Source: Paenibacillus catalpae (lineage in GTDB: Bacteria > Bacillota > Bacilli > Paenibacillales > Paenibacillaceae). Taken from it: a DNA stretch of 64,000 bases. Within the stretch, counting starts at the first letter, position 1, and every line of letters begins with the position of its first letter. The position numbers were made by a program, and so were the translations under genes. Under the pieces are notes generated by a model. The model was not told the origin of the DNA. It made no database searches and saw only the letters and a list, made by a program, of their open reading frames with translations. Of the stretch, positions 41,726 through 50,199 are shown one piece after another. The stretch is taken from positions 310,001-374,000 of the forward strand of contig NZ_FOMT01000003.1 in NCBI RefSeq assembly GCF_900112695.1, written 5' to 3'.

Positions 41726-44616
41726 AATCATTCATCGGCGCTCGGACATTACTCGTGGACGGCTACTGGAAGCAAGGCGATAAAGCAGAAGAACATGCCA
41801 TCCTGCTGGCGGCAGCAGACCGTGCTGAAAGTCCGGCAAGGCTGAAGCAGGTTCTCTTTGCCTGGCATCAGCCTTCCTGGTATGGTGCGGAAATAGAAGA
41901 AATCGATACGGAGGGCGGGAAAGCGCTAAAGCTGTCTCCGCTTCTCGCTGTCGATTATTTATCCTCACCGCAGCATGTACGGCTGCTGCAGGTGGAATGG
42001 ACGGACCGGGTGCAAGGCTTGATGCATATGGCAGGCAAGCTTCGTCAGGCGCTGCTTGAGGGGTGGTTCCAGCCTGATTGGAGCGGCTGGTCGGAGTACC
42101 GGAGGGCTTGGAGGCTTGAAGTTCCCGCTGATGAGGCAGATTTTCAGGCAGAATGGGATCGGCTGGTACGGGAATTCAATATAATTGGCGCGGACCAATG
42201 GCTAAGCGAAGCCGTTGAAGAAATTCTCGCGCAAAATGATCATGCCGCAGGGGCATGGCGCAAAATTGCCGCAGCAGCGGGCGGAGAATCCGTATTGCTG
42301 CATAAGGCGTCGGATGAAGAGGACTGGTTGATTGCCCTTGGTCTTCATAAAGATACGATGCCGTTTAAGGTTGCCCTTCAGCTGGCGGAGCCGGTAGAAG
42401 GCGCGACCTGGCAGCTTCGGCCGGCTTTGCAGGACCGAAACGGCGGCCCGTGGATCCCGGTTGTGCCGTATAGAGGGCAATGGCAGGCTTTATTTGAACA
42501 GGATGGACCGCTGCCGGAAGATTGGACACCTCATCTCGAAGCCAGACTAGCGAAGGAGCACGGCAAGTGGCTCGCTGTATTGCCGGACTGGAGAGATGAA
42601 GTCGATCCGGAGCAGCTGCGAAGGCAGCTCACGGATAATGATGCCTGGTTCTTTATGGAGAAGGCGAGCCTGAAGCTGCTTGAGGCAGGTTGTCCTGTGC
42701 TGCTGCCTAGCTGGTGGGAAGCCGTCCGTTCTCGCCGTCTGAGGCTGAAAGCGAAGATGAAGTCTTCGGTTGGCTCGGATGCGCAGCCAATGTTTGGCCT
42801 GGATCAGATTGTTCAATTCGACTGGAAGATGGCGCTTGGCAATGTTGACTTGTCGGAGTCGGAGTTCATGCGGCTTGCCGAAGAGAACCGCAGGCTGATG
42901 AACATCGGAGGCGAGTGGGTCCATCTGGATCCGCAGGATGTAGCTCAGATCCGGGACTGGATGAAGCGGGTTGGCAAGCGTACGGGGCTGTCGTTCCGTG
43001 ATGTGATGGAAATGCATTTGCTAGGCGGCTCTGTAATGGAAGATGGTGAGGATGCATCCATTGGTCTCCGCGCTGAGGTTGAGCTGAATGATCATTTAAC
43101 GAGATGGCTCGAGCAGCTGCAGCATACGGCCGAGATTCCTCTGGTGGAAGTGCCAAGCAGCTTCCTGGGCTCCCTTCGTCCTTACCAGCTGCAAGGCGTA
43201 TCCTGGATGCTGTTCCTCAGAAGGTTTGGTCTTGGCGGCGTACTTGCCGATGATATGGGTCTTGGCAAGACGATTCAGTTCATGGCGTATTTGTCCTATG
43301 TGAAGGAGCACGGAGACAAGAGCCGCGGGCCGTCTCTTCTGATTTGCCCCACTTCGGTCATTGGCAACTGGGAGAAGGAGCTGGAGAAGTTCGCTCCAAC
43401 CCTTCAGGCCTACCTGCATTATGGACCGAAGAGGGAAAAAGGCGAGGCACTCCGGGAAGCGATCAAGGATGCCGATATTGTCATCACGTCCTACTCTCTT
43501 GCCCAAATTGATGAAGAAGAGCTGAATCAGATCGAGTGGGATGCCTTATGCCTGGATGAAGCTCAAAATATAAAAAATGTATATACCAAGCAGTCGGCTG
43601 CTATCCGCGCGCTGCCTGCGAATCACCGGATTGCGCTTACGGGTACGCCGATGGAGAACCGGCTGACCGAGCTGTGGTCGATCTATGATTTTATTAATCC
43701 CGGTTATCTCGGCAGCATTGGGGAGTTCCGCAAAGCGATTGTGCTGCCAATCGAGCGTAACCGCGATGAAGAGGTGATCAGCGGTCTGCAGCGGTGGGTG
43801 AAGCCGTTTATGCTCCGCAGAGTGAAGAAGGATCCTGCGATTCAGCTGTCGCTTCCGGACAAGAATGAAGCGAAGACTTACTTGACGTTAACGACAGAGC
43901 AAGGCGCGATCTACGAAAATATTGTTGCAGACCTGCTGGAGAAGCTGGATAAGCTTGGACCGATGCAGCGTCGCGGCCTAATTCTTGCATCGCTTACGCG
44001 GCTTAAGCAGCTATGCGACCATCCGGCCATGCTTGGTGAGGAACGCCAGCTCCAGCAGTGGGATGAGAACCGCTCGAATAAGGTAGCACGCCTTCTTGAG
44101 ATGGTCGAGGAAATCGCATCCGAAGGAGAGCGCTGCCTGATCTTTACACAGTTTGTGGATATGGGCGAGCAGCTCAAGAAGCTGCTTGAAGAGCGTCTGG
44201 AGCTTCAGGTTCCGTACTTGCATGGCGGCGTGCCAAAGGCAAAGCGGGATGAAATGATCGAGAAGTTCCAGAATCCGGAAGAGCCGTGCTGTGCATTTGT
44301 TCTGTCGCTTAAGGCGGGCGGTACCGGTCTTAATCTGACCGCGGCCAATCATGTCTTCCATTTCGACCGCTGGTGGAATCCGGCTGTCGAGAATCAGGCG
44401 ACAGACCGGGCATTCCGGATCGGGCAGACGAAGAAGGTGCAGGTCCACAAGTTTATTACGCTTGGCACGCTTGAGGAGAAGATCGATGAGATGATTGACC
44501 GCAAGCAGCAGCTTAACGAGCAGGTGGTAGGACAGTCGGAGCAATGGATTACCGAGCTGTCTACGGATGAACTGAAGGAGCTGTTCGCGCTCCGGAAAAA
44601 CTGGTTAAAGGGATGA
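41722..44616 (+). CDS. SNF2-family DEAD/DEAH helicase (YwqA-like)
   Basis: This protein of 964 residues has a long N-terminal region of about 480 residues (bacterial SNF2 helicase-associated domain), then the two RecA-like lobes. Motifs are D-D-M-G-L-G-K-T (Walker A), D-E-A-Q (II), L-T-G-T-P-M-E-N (III), G-G-T-G-L-N-L-T-A-A (V), and R-I-G-Q with Arg fingers (VI). It translocates on double-stranded DNA using ATP. The open frame reaches 41635, but ATG 41722 overlaps the preceding stop and is the likely coupled start. A 60-residue gene follows ten bases later. Confidence 0.93.
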   Translation: MKSFIGARTLLVDGYWKQGDKAEEHAILLAAADRAESPARLKQVLFAWHQPSWYGAEIEEIDTEGGKALKLSPLLAVDYLSSPQHVRLLQVEWTDRVQGLMHMAGKLRQALLEGWFQPDWSGWSEYRRAWRLEVPADEADFQAEWDRLVREFNIIGADQWLSEAVEEILAQNDHAAGAWRKIAAAAGGESVLLHKASDEEDWLIALGLHKDTMPFKVALQLAEPVEGATWQLRPALQDRNGGPWIPVVPYRGQWQALFEQDGPLPEDWTPHLEARLAKEHGKWLAVLPDWRDEVDPEQLRRQLTDNDAWFFMEKASLKLLEAGCPVLLPSWWEAVRSRRLRLKAKMKSSVGSDAQPMFGLDQIVQFDWKMALGNVDLSESEFMRLAEENRRLMNIGGEWVHLDPQDVAQIRDWMKRVGKRTGLSFRDVMEMHLLGGSVMEDGEDASIGLRAEVELNDHLTRWLEQLQHTAEIPLVEVPSSFLGSLRPYQLQGVSWMLFLRRFGLGGVLADDMGLGKTIQFMAYLSYVKEHGDKSRGPSLLICPTSVIGNWEKELEKFAPTLQAYLHYGPKREKGEALREAIKDADIVITSYSLAQIDEEELNQIEWDALCLDEAQNIKNVYTKQSAAIRALPANHRIALTGTPMENRLTELWSIYDFINPGYLGSIGEFRKAIVLPIERNRDEEVISGLQRWVKPFMLRRVKKDPAIQLSLPDKNEAKTYLTLTTEQGAIYENIVADLLEKLDKLGPMQRRGLILASLTRLKQLCDHPAMLGEERQLQQWDENRSNKVARLLEMVEEIASEGERCLIFTQFVDMGEQLKKLLEERLELQVPYLHGGVPKAKRDEMIEKFQNPEEPCCAFVLSLKAGGTGLNLTAANHVFHFDRWWNPAVENQATDRAFRIGQTKKVQVHKFITLGTLEEKIDEMIDRKQQLNEQVVGQSEQWITELSTDELKELFALRKNWLKG

Positions 44617-44625
44617 GGGGGATAA

Positions 44626-44808
44626 ATGTCTGAGGAGAAGGACAAATGGGCCAAAGCGATGACCGAACGCCATACCGGTTCCCCTGAGCCTAATCAGCCA
44701 GATAAGGGGAGCGGCGATCAGGAGACGTCAGGTTCTGTACAAGGAAATGAAGAGTGGAGAGCTTTTTATGAGGCAATACGAGCTCATATTCAGGATATGC
44801 GTAAGTAA
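44626..44808 (+). CDS. Small hydrophilic protein, unknown function
   Basis: This 60-residue, charged protein has no hydrophobic segment. The middle is Gly/Ser/Gln/Asp-rich and disordered; the end W-R-A-F-Y-E-A-I-R-A-H-I-Q is an amphipathic helix. ATG 44626 has GAGGGGG upstream. It lies ten bases after the helicase stop and before a terminator, so it is the third gene of that operon. I do not recognise a family; an accessory of the helicase is only a guess. Confidence 0.65.
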   Translation: MSEEKDKWAKAMTERHTGSPEPNQPDKGSGDQETSGSVQGNEEWRAFYEAIRAHIQDMRK

Positions 44809-44825
44809 TATGTAACCTAACATTA

Positions 44826-44869
44826 CACAGTCTGTCGGAAATAGTAACCCGAGAGGCTGTGTTTTTTTA
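44826..44869 (+). terminator. Terminator of the SWIM/SNF2 operon
   Basis: CACAG...CTGTG with additional TCGG/CCGA pairing, then seven T. Confidence 0.83.
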
Positions 44870-45001
44870 TCCCTGTTTCGAAAAATAATAGAATTGTATC
44901 CCTCAACGGGCTTATTTTCGACCTCCCGAGCATTGAATGATGGAATCTATAATAAGGGTGCAAGGCAAACAAGCAACATTATATCGAGGAGGTCTTCTTA
45001 A

Positions 45002-46375
45002 ATGAAAAAAAGCACTTTGCTCATCGCCACTTTACTTGCTTCATTCACCATGGTCGCTTCTGCTTGCGGATCAAACAATAACGGTGGCAACAACACTCCT
45101 GCAAGCTCGGAAGCTTCGCAAGAGCCGGCAGCTACAACGGAAGCAACGCCAAGTCCGGAAGCAAAGGATGTAACCTTATCGCTTCGCCATACGCAAATTA
45201 AAGAGACGAGCAAAAACCGCCTTAAAATTCTCGAGGATGTTGTTAAGAAAACACAAGATGAAAATCCTGGTCTTACCTTCAAGCTGGAAGGGATCGACGA
45301 AGTCGTCAACCGCGATCAAAAGCTGAAAGCGGAAATGACAGCAGGCAACCCGCCTGATATCTTCGAAGTATTCGGCGGCGCTGACCTGAACCTGTATGTA
45401 AAAGCAGGCCGCATGCTTGATCTGACGCCAATCATTGAAGAGCTTGGCATTAAAGACAAATTCGCAAGCCTCGACGAATTTACGGTTGACGGCAAAGTAT
45501 ATGGCCTGCCATTCGGCGGCTACTCGGAAGGTATTTTCTACAACAAGAAAATCTTCTCCGATCTGGGTCTCTCCGTTCCAACAACCTGGGATCAGCTGAT
45601 TGAAGTTTCGGACAAAATCAAAGCGGCAAAAATCACGCCGCTCGGTCTGGCAGCAAAAGACGGCTGGGTAAACGGCATGCTCTGGAACACGGTTATGGAA
45701 CGCAACGTCGGCATCGACGCCATCAACAAACTCGTTACCGGCGAAACCAAATGGACGGATGCAGGCTTTGTTAAAGGCTTCACCGACTATGCGGATCTTG
45801 TAAACCGCGACTACTTCACAAAAGGTGCACTGGGTCTTGCTTATGCCGACCAAGGTGCTCAATTGCTTTCCGGCAAAGCAGCGATGGTATTCACCGGCAC
45901 ATGGGATGCCAGCCGCTTCACAGGCGAAGAAGCAGGCGACCTGAAAGGTCAAATCGGCTACTTCAACTTCCCGTCGATCGCAGGCGGCGCAGGCGACCAA
46001 ACGTCGATCAATGCATCGTACTCGAACGGCTTCGGCTTCTCGGCTAATCTGAACGAAGATCAAGTTGCAATGGTTAAGAAATTTATCACTAACTTCTATA
46101 GCGAAGAAATTCAAAAACGCACGCTTCTTGAAGATAAAGTACTTCCTTCCATGAAGCTGTCCGACCTTTCTGGCGTAGACCCGCTGATCTCTGAAGTACT
46201 GACGGTCATGGCAAACGCTTCGACTTCCTGGAAAGCTTATGACGCCATCGTTCAACCTGCTGTAGGCGCTGTTGTTAACGTAGGTCTGCAAGAGCTGATC
46301 GGCAAGGTGAGCAAGCCTGAGAAGGTAGCTAAGGATATTCAGGCCGCACAGGACAAAGCTAACGCTGCGAAGTAG
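45002..46375 (+). CDS. Sugar ABC transporter substrate-binding lipoprotein (second operon)
   Basis: This 457-residue family-1 solute-binding protein has a signal peptide with lipobox A-S-A-C (Cys near 22) and a Ser/Thr/Pro/Glu-rich tether, then the binding domain. It contains A-G-N-P-P-D-I-F-E-V-F and G-K-A-A-M-V-F-T-G-T-W, typical of the oligosaccharide-binding group. ATG 45002 follows GAGGAGG; a TATAAT (44948-44953) without a clear -35 suggests an activator-dependent promoter, fitting the YesN-type regulator downstream. The linked NagZ-type GH3 enzyme points to an amino-sugar or chito-oligosaccharide ligand (inference). Confidence 0.92.
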   Translation: MKKSTLLIATLLASFTMVASACGSNNNGGNNTPASSEASQEPAATTEATPSPEAKDVTLSLRHTQIKETSKNRLKILEDVVKKTQDENPGLTFKLEGIDEVVNRDQKLKAEMTAGNPPDIFEVFGGADLNLYVKAGRMLDLTPIIEELGIKDKFASLDEFTVDGKVYGLPFGGYSEGIFYNKKIFSDLGLSVPTTWDQLIEVSDKIKAAKITPLGLAAKDGWVNGMLWNTVMERNVGIDAINKLVTGETKWTDAGFVKGFTDYADLVNRDYFTKGALGLAYADQGAQLLSGKAAMVFTGTWDASRFTGEEAGDLKGQIGYFNFPSIAGGAGDQTSINASYSNGFGFSANLNEDQVAMVKKFITNFYSEEIQKRTLLEDKVLPSMKLSDLSGVDPLISEVLTVMANASTSWKAYDAIVQPAVGAVVNVGLQELIGKVSKPEKVAKDIQAAQDKANAAK

Positions 46376-46376
46376 C

Positions 46377-46495
46377 GCGGAAGTTTCATTCTTCCGATCG
46401 CCATTGCCACCGAATTTCTTCATTACAATCCGCATAGCGGATGAAATTCGGGTGGCAAAAGCGAACATTTCATTTCTCCAGAATGATACTTCCGC
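46377..46495. repeat. 119-bp nested near-palindrome in the transporter operon
   Basis: The outer arms 46377-46392 and 46480-46495 match as complements at 15 of 16 positions. The middle arms 46404-46418 and 46443-46458 are perfect but for one bulged base. The inner stem ATCCGC-ATA-GCGGAT spans 46428-46442. The element begins two bases after the binding-protein stop codon and is followed by a small CCGC-TAGT-GCGG hairpin. It is either a strong mRNA stabiliser/processing structure or a small palindromic mobile element. Confidence 0.8.
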
Positions 46496-46557
46496 TCCGC
46501 TAGTGCGGCGTGAGAACATCCGAAACTACTTCACAGGCAAGGGAAATAGGAAGGGGA

Positions 46558-46592
46558 AAAAGCTAAGGTTTTTAGTGAACCTTAGCTTTTTT
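46558..46592 (+). terminator. Intra-operon terminator/attenuator before the permease genes
   Basis: AAGCTAAGGTT pairs perfectly with AACCTTAGCTT around a 7-base loop, then a six-T run. It lies 24 bases before the first permease gene, so most transcripts should stop after the binding-protein gene. Confidence 0.9.
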
Positions 46593-46615
46593 ACAGGAAA
46601 GCAGGAGGCGAAGTT

Positions 46616-47497
46616 ATGAACAAGGCTCTCAAAAATCCATTAACGTACATCGCGTTCATTATTCCAACGCTTGTATTGTATGCTTTGTTTTTTGTATATC
46701 CGGTTATCGTATCGTTTGTTTACGGATTCTTTCAATGGGACGGCATTACTGAAAAAGTGTTTATCGGAGTGGACAATTTCACCCGGCTGTGGAAAGACGA
46801 TGTGTTCCTGAAATCGCTTGCGAACAATTTCTACTTTATGGCGTTCTCCCTAGTTGTGAATATTCCGCTCGTCTTCCTTATCTCGATTCTGATCAGTAAG
46901 GTTGGGCGTATGCGTGACTTCTACAAGTCGGCCGTATTTGTTCCTGTCGTTATCTCGACAGCCACGGTGGCTATATTGTTTGGCGTGTTGTACAACTACG
47001 ATTCGGGTCTTATCAACCAGTTCATCCGTTTAGTCGCTCCTGACAGCTGGGCGCGTGAATGGCTGTCGGATCCAAAGCTTGCGATGCTCTCGATCCTGAT
47101 TGCGAACGCATGGCAGAACATCGGCTTCTTTATTGTTCTCTGTCTCGCTGCGATTCTGAACATTCCGAAGGAAATCGTAGAAGCTTCAAAGATTGACGGC
47201 ATAAATGGCTGGACGGAAACTTGGCTGATTACGCTCCCGCTTATCCGCCCTGTATTGTTCGTTATGCTGCTTCTTACGGTGTCCGGTACGATGAAAGTGC
47301 TTGATATCGTTCAGATCATGACGAACGGCGGTCCATTCCAATCCACGGAAGTAATGTCCACGTACATGCTGAAGGTTGGCTTCCGCTCAATGGAGCTTGG
47401 ATACGGCAGTGCGATTGGCGTAACGATGTTTATTCTGATTCTCGTGCTCACGGGCATCCTGCAAAAACTGACGAAGCATGAGGAGGTGCAGTACTAA
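46616..47497 (+). CDS. Sugar ABC transporter permease (first subunit, second operon)
   Basis: This 293-residue UgpA/LacF-type permease has about six membrane segments and the EAA-loop I-V-E-A-S-K-I-D-G-I-N-G near residue 190. ATG 46616 follows GCAGGAGG. One-base stop/start overlap with the next permease gene. It forms the membrane channel of a CUT1-type importer with the binding protein at 45002; the ATPase must come from elsewhere. Confidence 0.93.
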   Translation: MNKALKNPLTYIAFIIPTLVLYALFFVYPVIVSFVYGFFQWDGITEKVFIGVDNFTRLWKDDVFLKSLANNFYFMAFSLVVNIPLVFLISILISKVGRMRDFYKSAVFVPVVISTATVAILFGVLYNYDSGLINQFIRLVAPDSWAREWLSDPKLAMLSILIANAWQNIGFFIVLCLAAILNIPKEIVEASKIDGINGWTETWLITLPLIRPVLFVMLLLTVSGTMKVLDIVQIMTNGGPFQSTEVMSTYMLKVGFRSMELGYGSAIGVTMFILILVLTGILQKLTKHEEVQY

Positions 47498-48354
47498 TGA
47501 ATGCAGCATTAACAGGTTTTCGCAAAGGAAAGTTCTGGATTCATTTTTCTCTGATTGTATATATCGTTGCCAGTCTGTTCCCGCTCGTCTGGCTGCTCAT
47601 GTCTTCGTTCAAAACGAGCCGCGAGATTACGGTTAACACGTGGGCATTCCCGAAGCAGTTCAATTTCGATAACTACAGGCAGGCGTGGGAAACGGCAAAG
47701 ATCGGTCTTTATGCCTGGAACAGCTTCTATGTTACGATTGTGGCCTGCCTGGTTACCCTGCTGTTCGCAGCGATGACTTCGTTTGCGTTAGCCCGTATGA
47801 AATACTCCCGGATGAACAAAGCGGTGTACCAGTTTATCCTGTTCGGACTGCTTGTTCCGCCGGGCGCCTTGTTCATTCCGCTGTACCGTTTGATCCAGCA
47901 AATGAGCCTTGGCGGCATCCATTTGTACAATTCGCATTTCGGCCTTATTTTGGTATACTGCACATATGCATTGCCCATAACCGTATTTATTATTTATGCT
48001 TTTATGTTATCGATACCCGGTGAACTTGAAGAAGCGGGGATTATGGATGGGCTTTCGGCGGGCGGATTGTTCGTGAAAGTCGTTCTGCCGATCTCTCTGC
48101 CGGCGCTTGTTACGGTTACCATTCTGAATTTCATCGGCAACTGGAATGAATACATTTTATCCCAATTATTTATAACATCCGAATCGCTTCGCACGCTGCC
48201 GACGGGTATGGCAAGCTTTAATGACGGCTACCGCACGAACTTTGCCGCATTGTCCGCTGCCGTCATCATGAGTATTATACCGGTGCTTGTTGTGTACTTC
48301 TTCTTGCAGAAGCAAATTATCGAAGGCATGACAGCGGGGAGCGTGAAGGGATAA
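47497..48354 (+). CDS. Sugar ABC transporter permease (second subunit, second operon)
   Basis: This 285-residue UgpE/LacG-type permease has six predicted membrane segments, with the EAA-like loop L-E-E-A-G-I-M-D-G-L-S-A-G-G around residue 175. It is coupled to the preceding gene by a shared base. The kinase gene starts 24 bases downstream, so transporter, sensor and regulator share a transcript, in contrast to the first operon where the two-component genes come first. Confidence 0.93.
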   Translation: MNAALTGFRKGKFWIHFSLIVYIVASLFPLVWLLMSSFKTSREITVNTWAFPKQFNFDNYRQAWETAKIGLYAWNSFYVTIVACLVTLLFAAMTSFALARMKYSRMNKAVYQFILFGLLVPPGALFIPLYRLIQQMSLGGIHLYNSHFGLILVYCTYALPITVFIIYAFMLSIPGELEEAGIMDGLSAGGLFVKVVLPISLPALVTVTILNFIGNWNEYILSQLFITSESLRTLPTGMASFNDGYRTNFAALSAAVIMSIIPVLVVYFFLQKQIIEGMTAGSVKG

Positions 48355-48378
48355 GGACGATTGGAAGGGGCCCGCTAG

Positions 48379-50199
48379 ATGAACTTGAGACCGAAACTGA
48401 TGCTTGCGTTTATCCTTCTGGTCGTGTTTCCGATGATCGGACTTGGCATCGTGTCTTTTCTTAATACGGAAACCGTTCTGGAGAAGAAATACAGCGAGCA
48501 GACCGAGATATCGCTCAAGGCCGTCGGAGGAAATATCAAGTACTTCTTCAAGGAGCTTGATCAGCTCTCGGACGGTAATTTAACGAGCTCCGAGGTGCAG
48601 GATACGCTGAATTACAGTAAATATTATTCCAGAGATGATGCCAGCACCTTGATTGCCATCAACCAATCGGAAAAGGAAATGAAGCGGATTCTGTTCCAGC
48701 ATCCGGCTGTCAGCTACGTGGTGCTGTACGCCATGGATGGAACGATGTTCCGCGCCTTCCGCAATGATCCAACGACGTTTCGGCCGATTGCGTTCGAAGC
48801 GTTGAAGGATCAGCCCCTCTATAATGAAACCATTCAGTTAGGCGGCCGTCCGAAGTGGATTGGCCCTTATGAGCATCAGGAGCTGACGGGGGTTGAGCCG
48901 CCGTTATTTACCCAGCTCCGGCTTGTCAAAGATTACGAAACGCTTGCCGATCTTGGCCTCATGATTACCCAGTATAAGACCGAAGAGGTCTATACGATGC
49001 TGAATACCTTCCTGAATCCGGAGGCGGAAGGCCCGAATGCCAGATATGTCATCGTGAACACCGAAGGACTTGTCATGCTGGACAGCGGCAAGCATTTCGA
49101 GGGGACGAACATTGCGGATTACTCGAGCGAGCTTCCTCAGAATACGACGGATTATTCAAGCTCCAGACTGCGCTTTAACGGAGATGACGCTCTAGTCTCT
49201 TCCTATAATCTGGGGTTTAACGGCTGGGTTCTGGTATCAGTGAAATCATGGGATTCGTTAACGAATGAGAATGAACGTTTTGTCCAATGGATTGGCATGA
49301 TAACGATTCTTTGTCTATTGTCCGCGATCTTATTTAATATCTTCTTCGTGAACCGCGTAGCCAAAAGTATTATCAAGGTTGTCCGCAAAATGCGTCTTGT
49401 TGAGCAAGGGCTTCTGGATATTCGCGTAAATGCGCAGGGGAAGGATGAAACGGTGCTTCTTGCCAACAGCTTCAACAGCATGGTGGAGCGGATTGGCGAG
49501 CTGCTTACCGAAGTGCGCACGGAACAGGAGCGCAAGCAGCATGCCGAGATGATGCTGATGCAGGCGCAGATCAAGCCTCATTTCCTGTTTAATACACTGG
49601 AGTCCATCAATGCGCTTGCTGCCCAGAATGAAGGCGGGAAGATTATGATGATGGTGCGGCGTTTAAGCAATCTGCTGCGCACAAGCATGCATCATACGGA
49701 AGAAATTTTCCTCAGCCAGGAGATTGAGCATGTACGCAGTTACCTGGAAATTCAGAAGTACCGGTTCGAGGACTTATTTACTTATGAATTGAATGTATCG
49801 GAAGAAGCGTTTGACTATTCAATCCTCAAGCTGACGCTTCAGCCGCTTGTAGAGAATAGTATCCAGCATGGCTTTGAAGGGCTGGAAGACGGAGCAGGCA
49901 TCATTACGATTGATGTCTCTGTCGAAGCTCATCAAGTGGTCATCATGGTCAGCGATAACGGACATGGCATGAACGAGCAGACGCTCAAAAAGTTCGCCGA
50001 AAGGAATCAGCAGCTGCCAAGCGGAAAACGGCGTAATGCCGCAGAGCTTGGAGAACGGCGGGGACTGGGGCTCCGCAATGTAGCGGATCGCCTTCGCATT
50101 CATTATGGTCCATCTTACGGATTAAGGATCTGCAGCGCAGAAGGATATGGCACAGTTATTCGCTGCACCATTCCGAAAAACAGAGGTGAACGATTATGA
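48379..50199 (+). CDS. YesM-type sensor histidine kinase (second operon)
   Basis: This 606-residue kinase has transmembrane segments at about 7-27 and 315-335 that flank an extracellular sensor. HAMP, the His box I-K-P-H-F-L-F-N-T-L-E with phosphorylated His, and GHKL ATPase motifs L-V-E-N-S-I-Q-H-G and D-N-G-H-G-M follow. Its stop overlaps the regulator start by four bases (ATGA). It presumably senses the sugar carried by the transporter encoded just upstream. Confidence 0.93.
   Translation: MNLRPKLMLAFILLVVFPMIGLGIVSFLNTETVLEKKYSEQTEISLKAVGGNIKYFFKELDQLSDGNLTSSEVQDTLNYSKYYSRDDASTLIAINQSEKEMKRILFQHPAVSYVVLYAMDGTMFRAFRNDPTTFRPIAFEALKDQPLYNETIQLGGRPKWIGPYEHQELTGVEPPLFTQLRLVKDYETLADLGLMITQYKTEEVYTMLNTFLNPEAEGPNARYVIVNTEGLVMLDSGKHFEGTNIADYSSELPQNTTDYSSSRLRFNGDDALVSSYNLGFNGWVLVSVKSWDSLTNENERFVQWIGMITILCLLSAILFNIFFVNRVAKSIIKVVRKMRLVEQGLLDIRVNAQGKDETVLLANSFNSMVERIGELLTEVRTEQERKQHAEMMLMQAQIKPHFLFNTLESINALAAQNEGGKIMMMVRRLSNLLRTSMHHTEEIFLSQEIEHVRSYLEIQKYRFEDLFTYELNVSEEAFDYSILKLTLQPLVENSIQHGFEGLEDGAGIITIDVSVEAHQVVIMVSDNGHGMNEQTLKKFAERNQQLPSGKRRNAAELGERRGLGLRNVADRLRIHYGPSYGLRICSAEGYGTVIRCTIPKNRGERL

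Noticed and set aside
44930..44942. GCATTGAATGAT shared with the left end of the 8.7-kb inverted repeat
   Set aside because: Only 12 bases match and no right end or inner arm follows, so it is not a second copy of the element; may be chance.
45176..46519. A 447-codon ORF on the minus strand
   Set aside because: It is entirely antisense to the binding-protein gene, which has signal peptide, lipobox and family motifs; the antisense product has no recognisable features.
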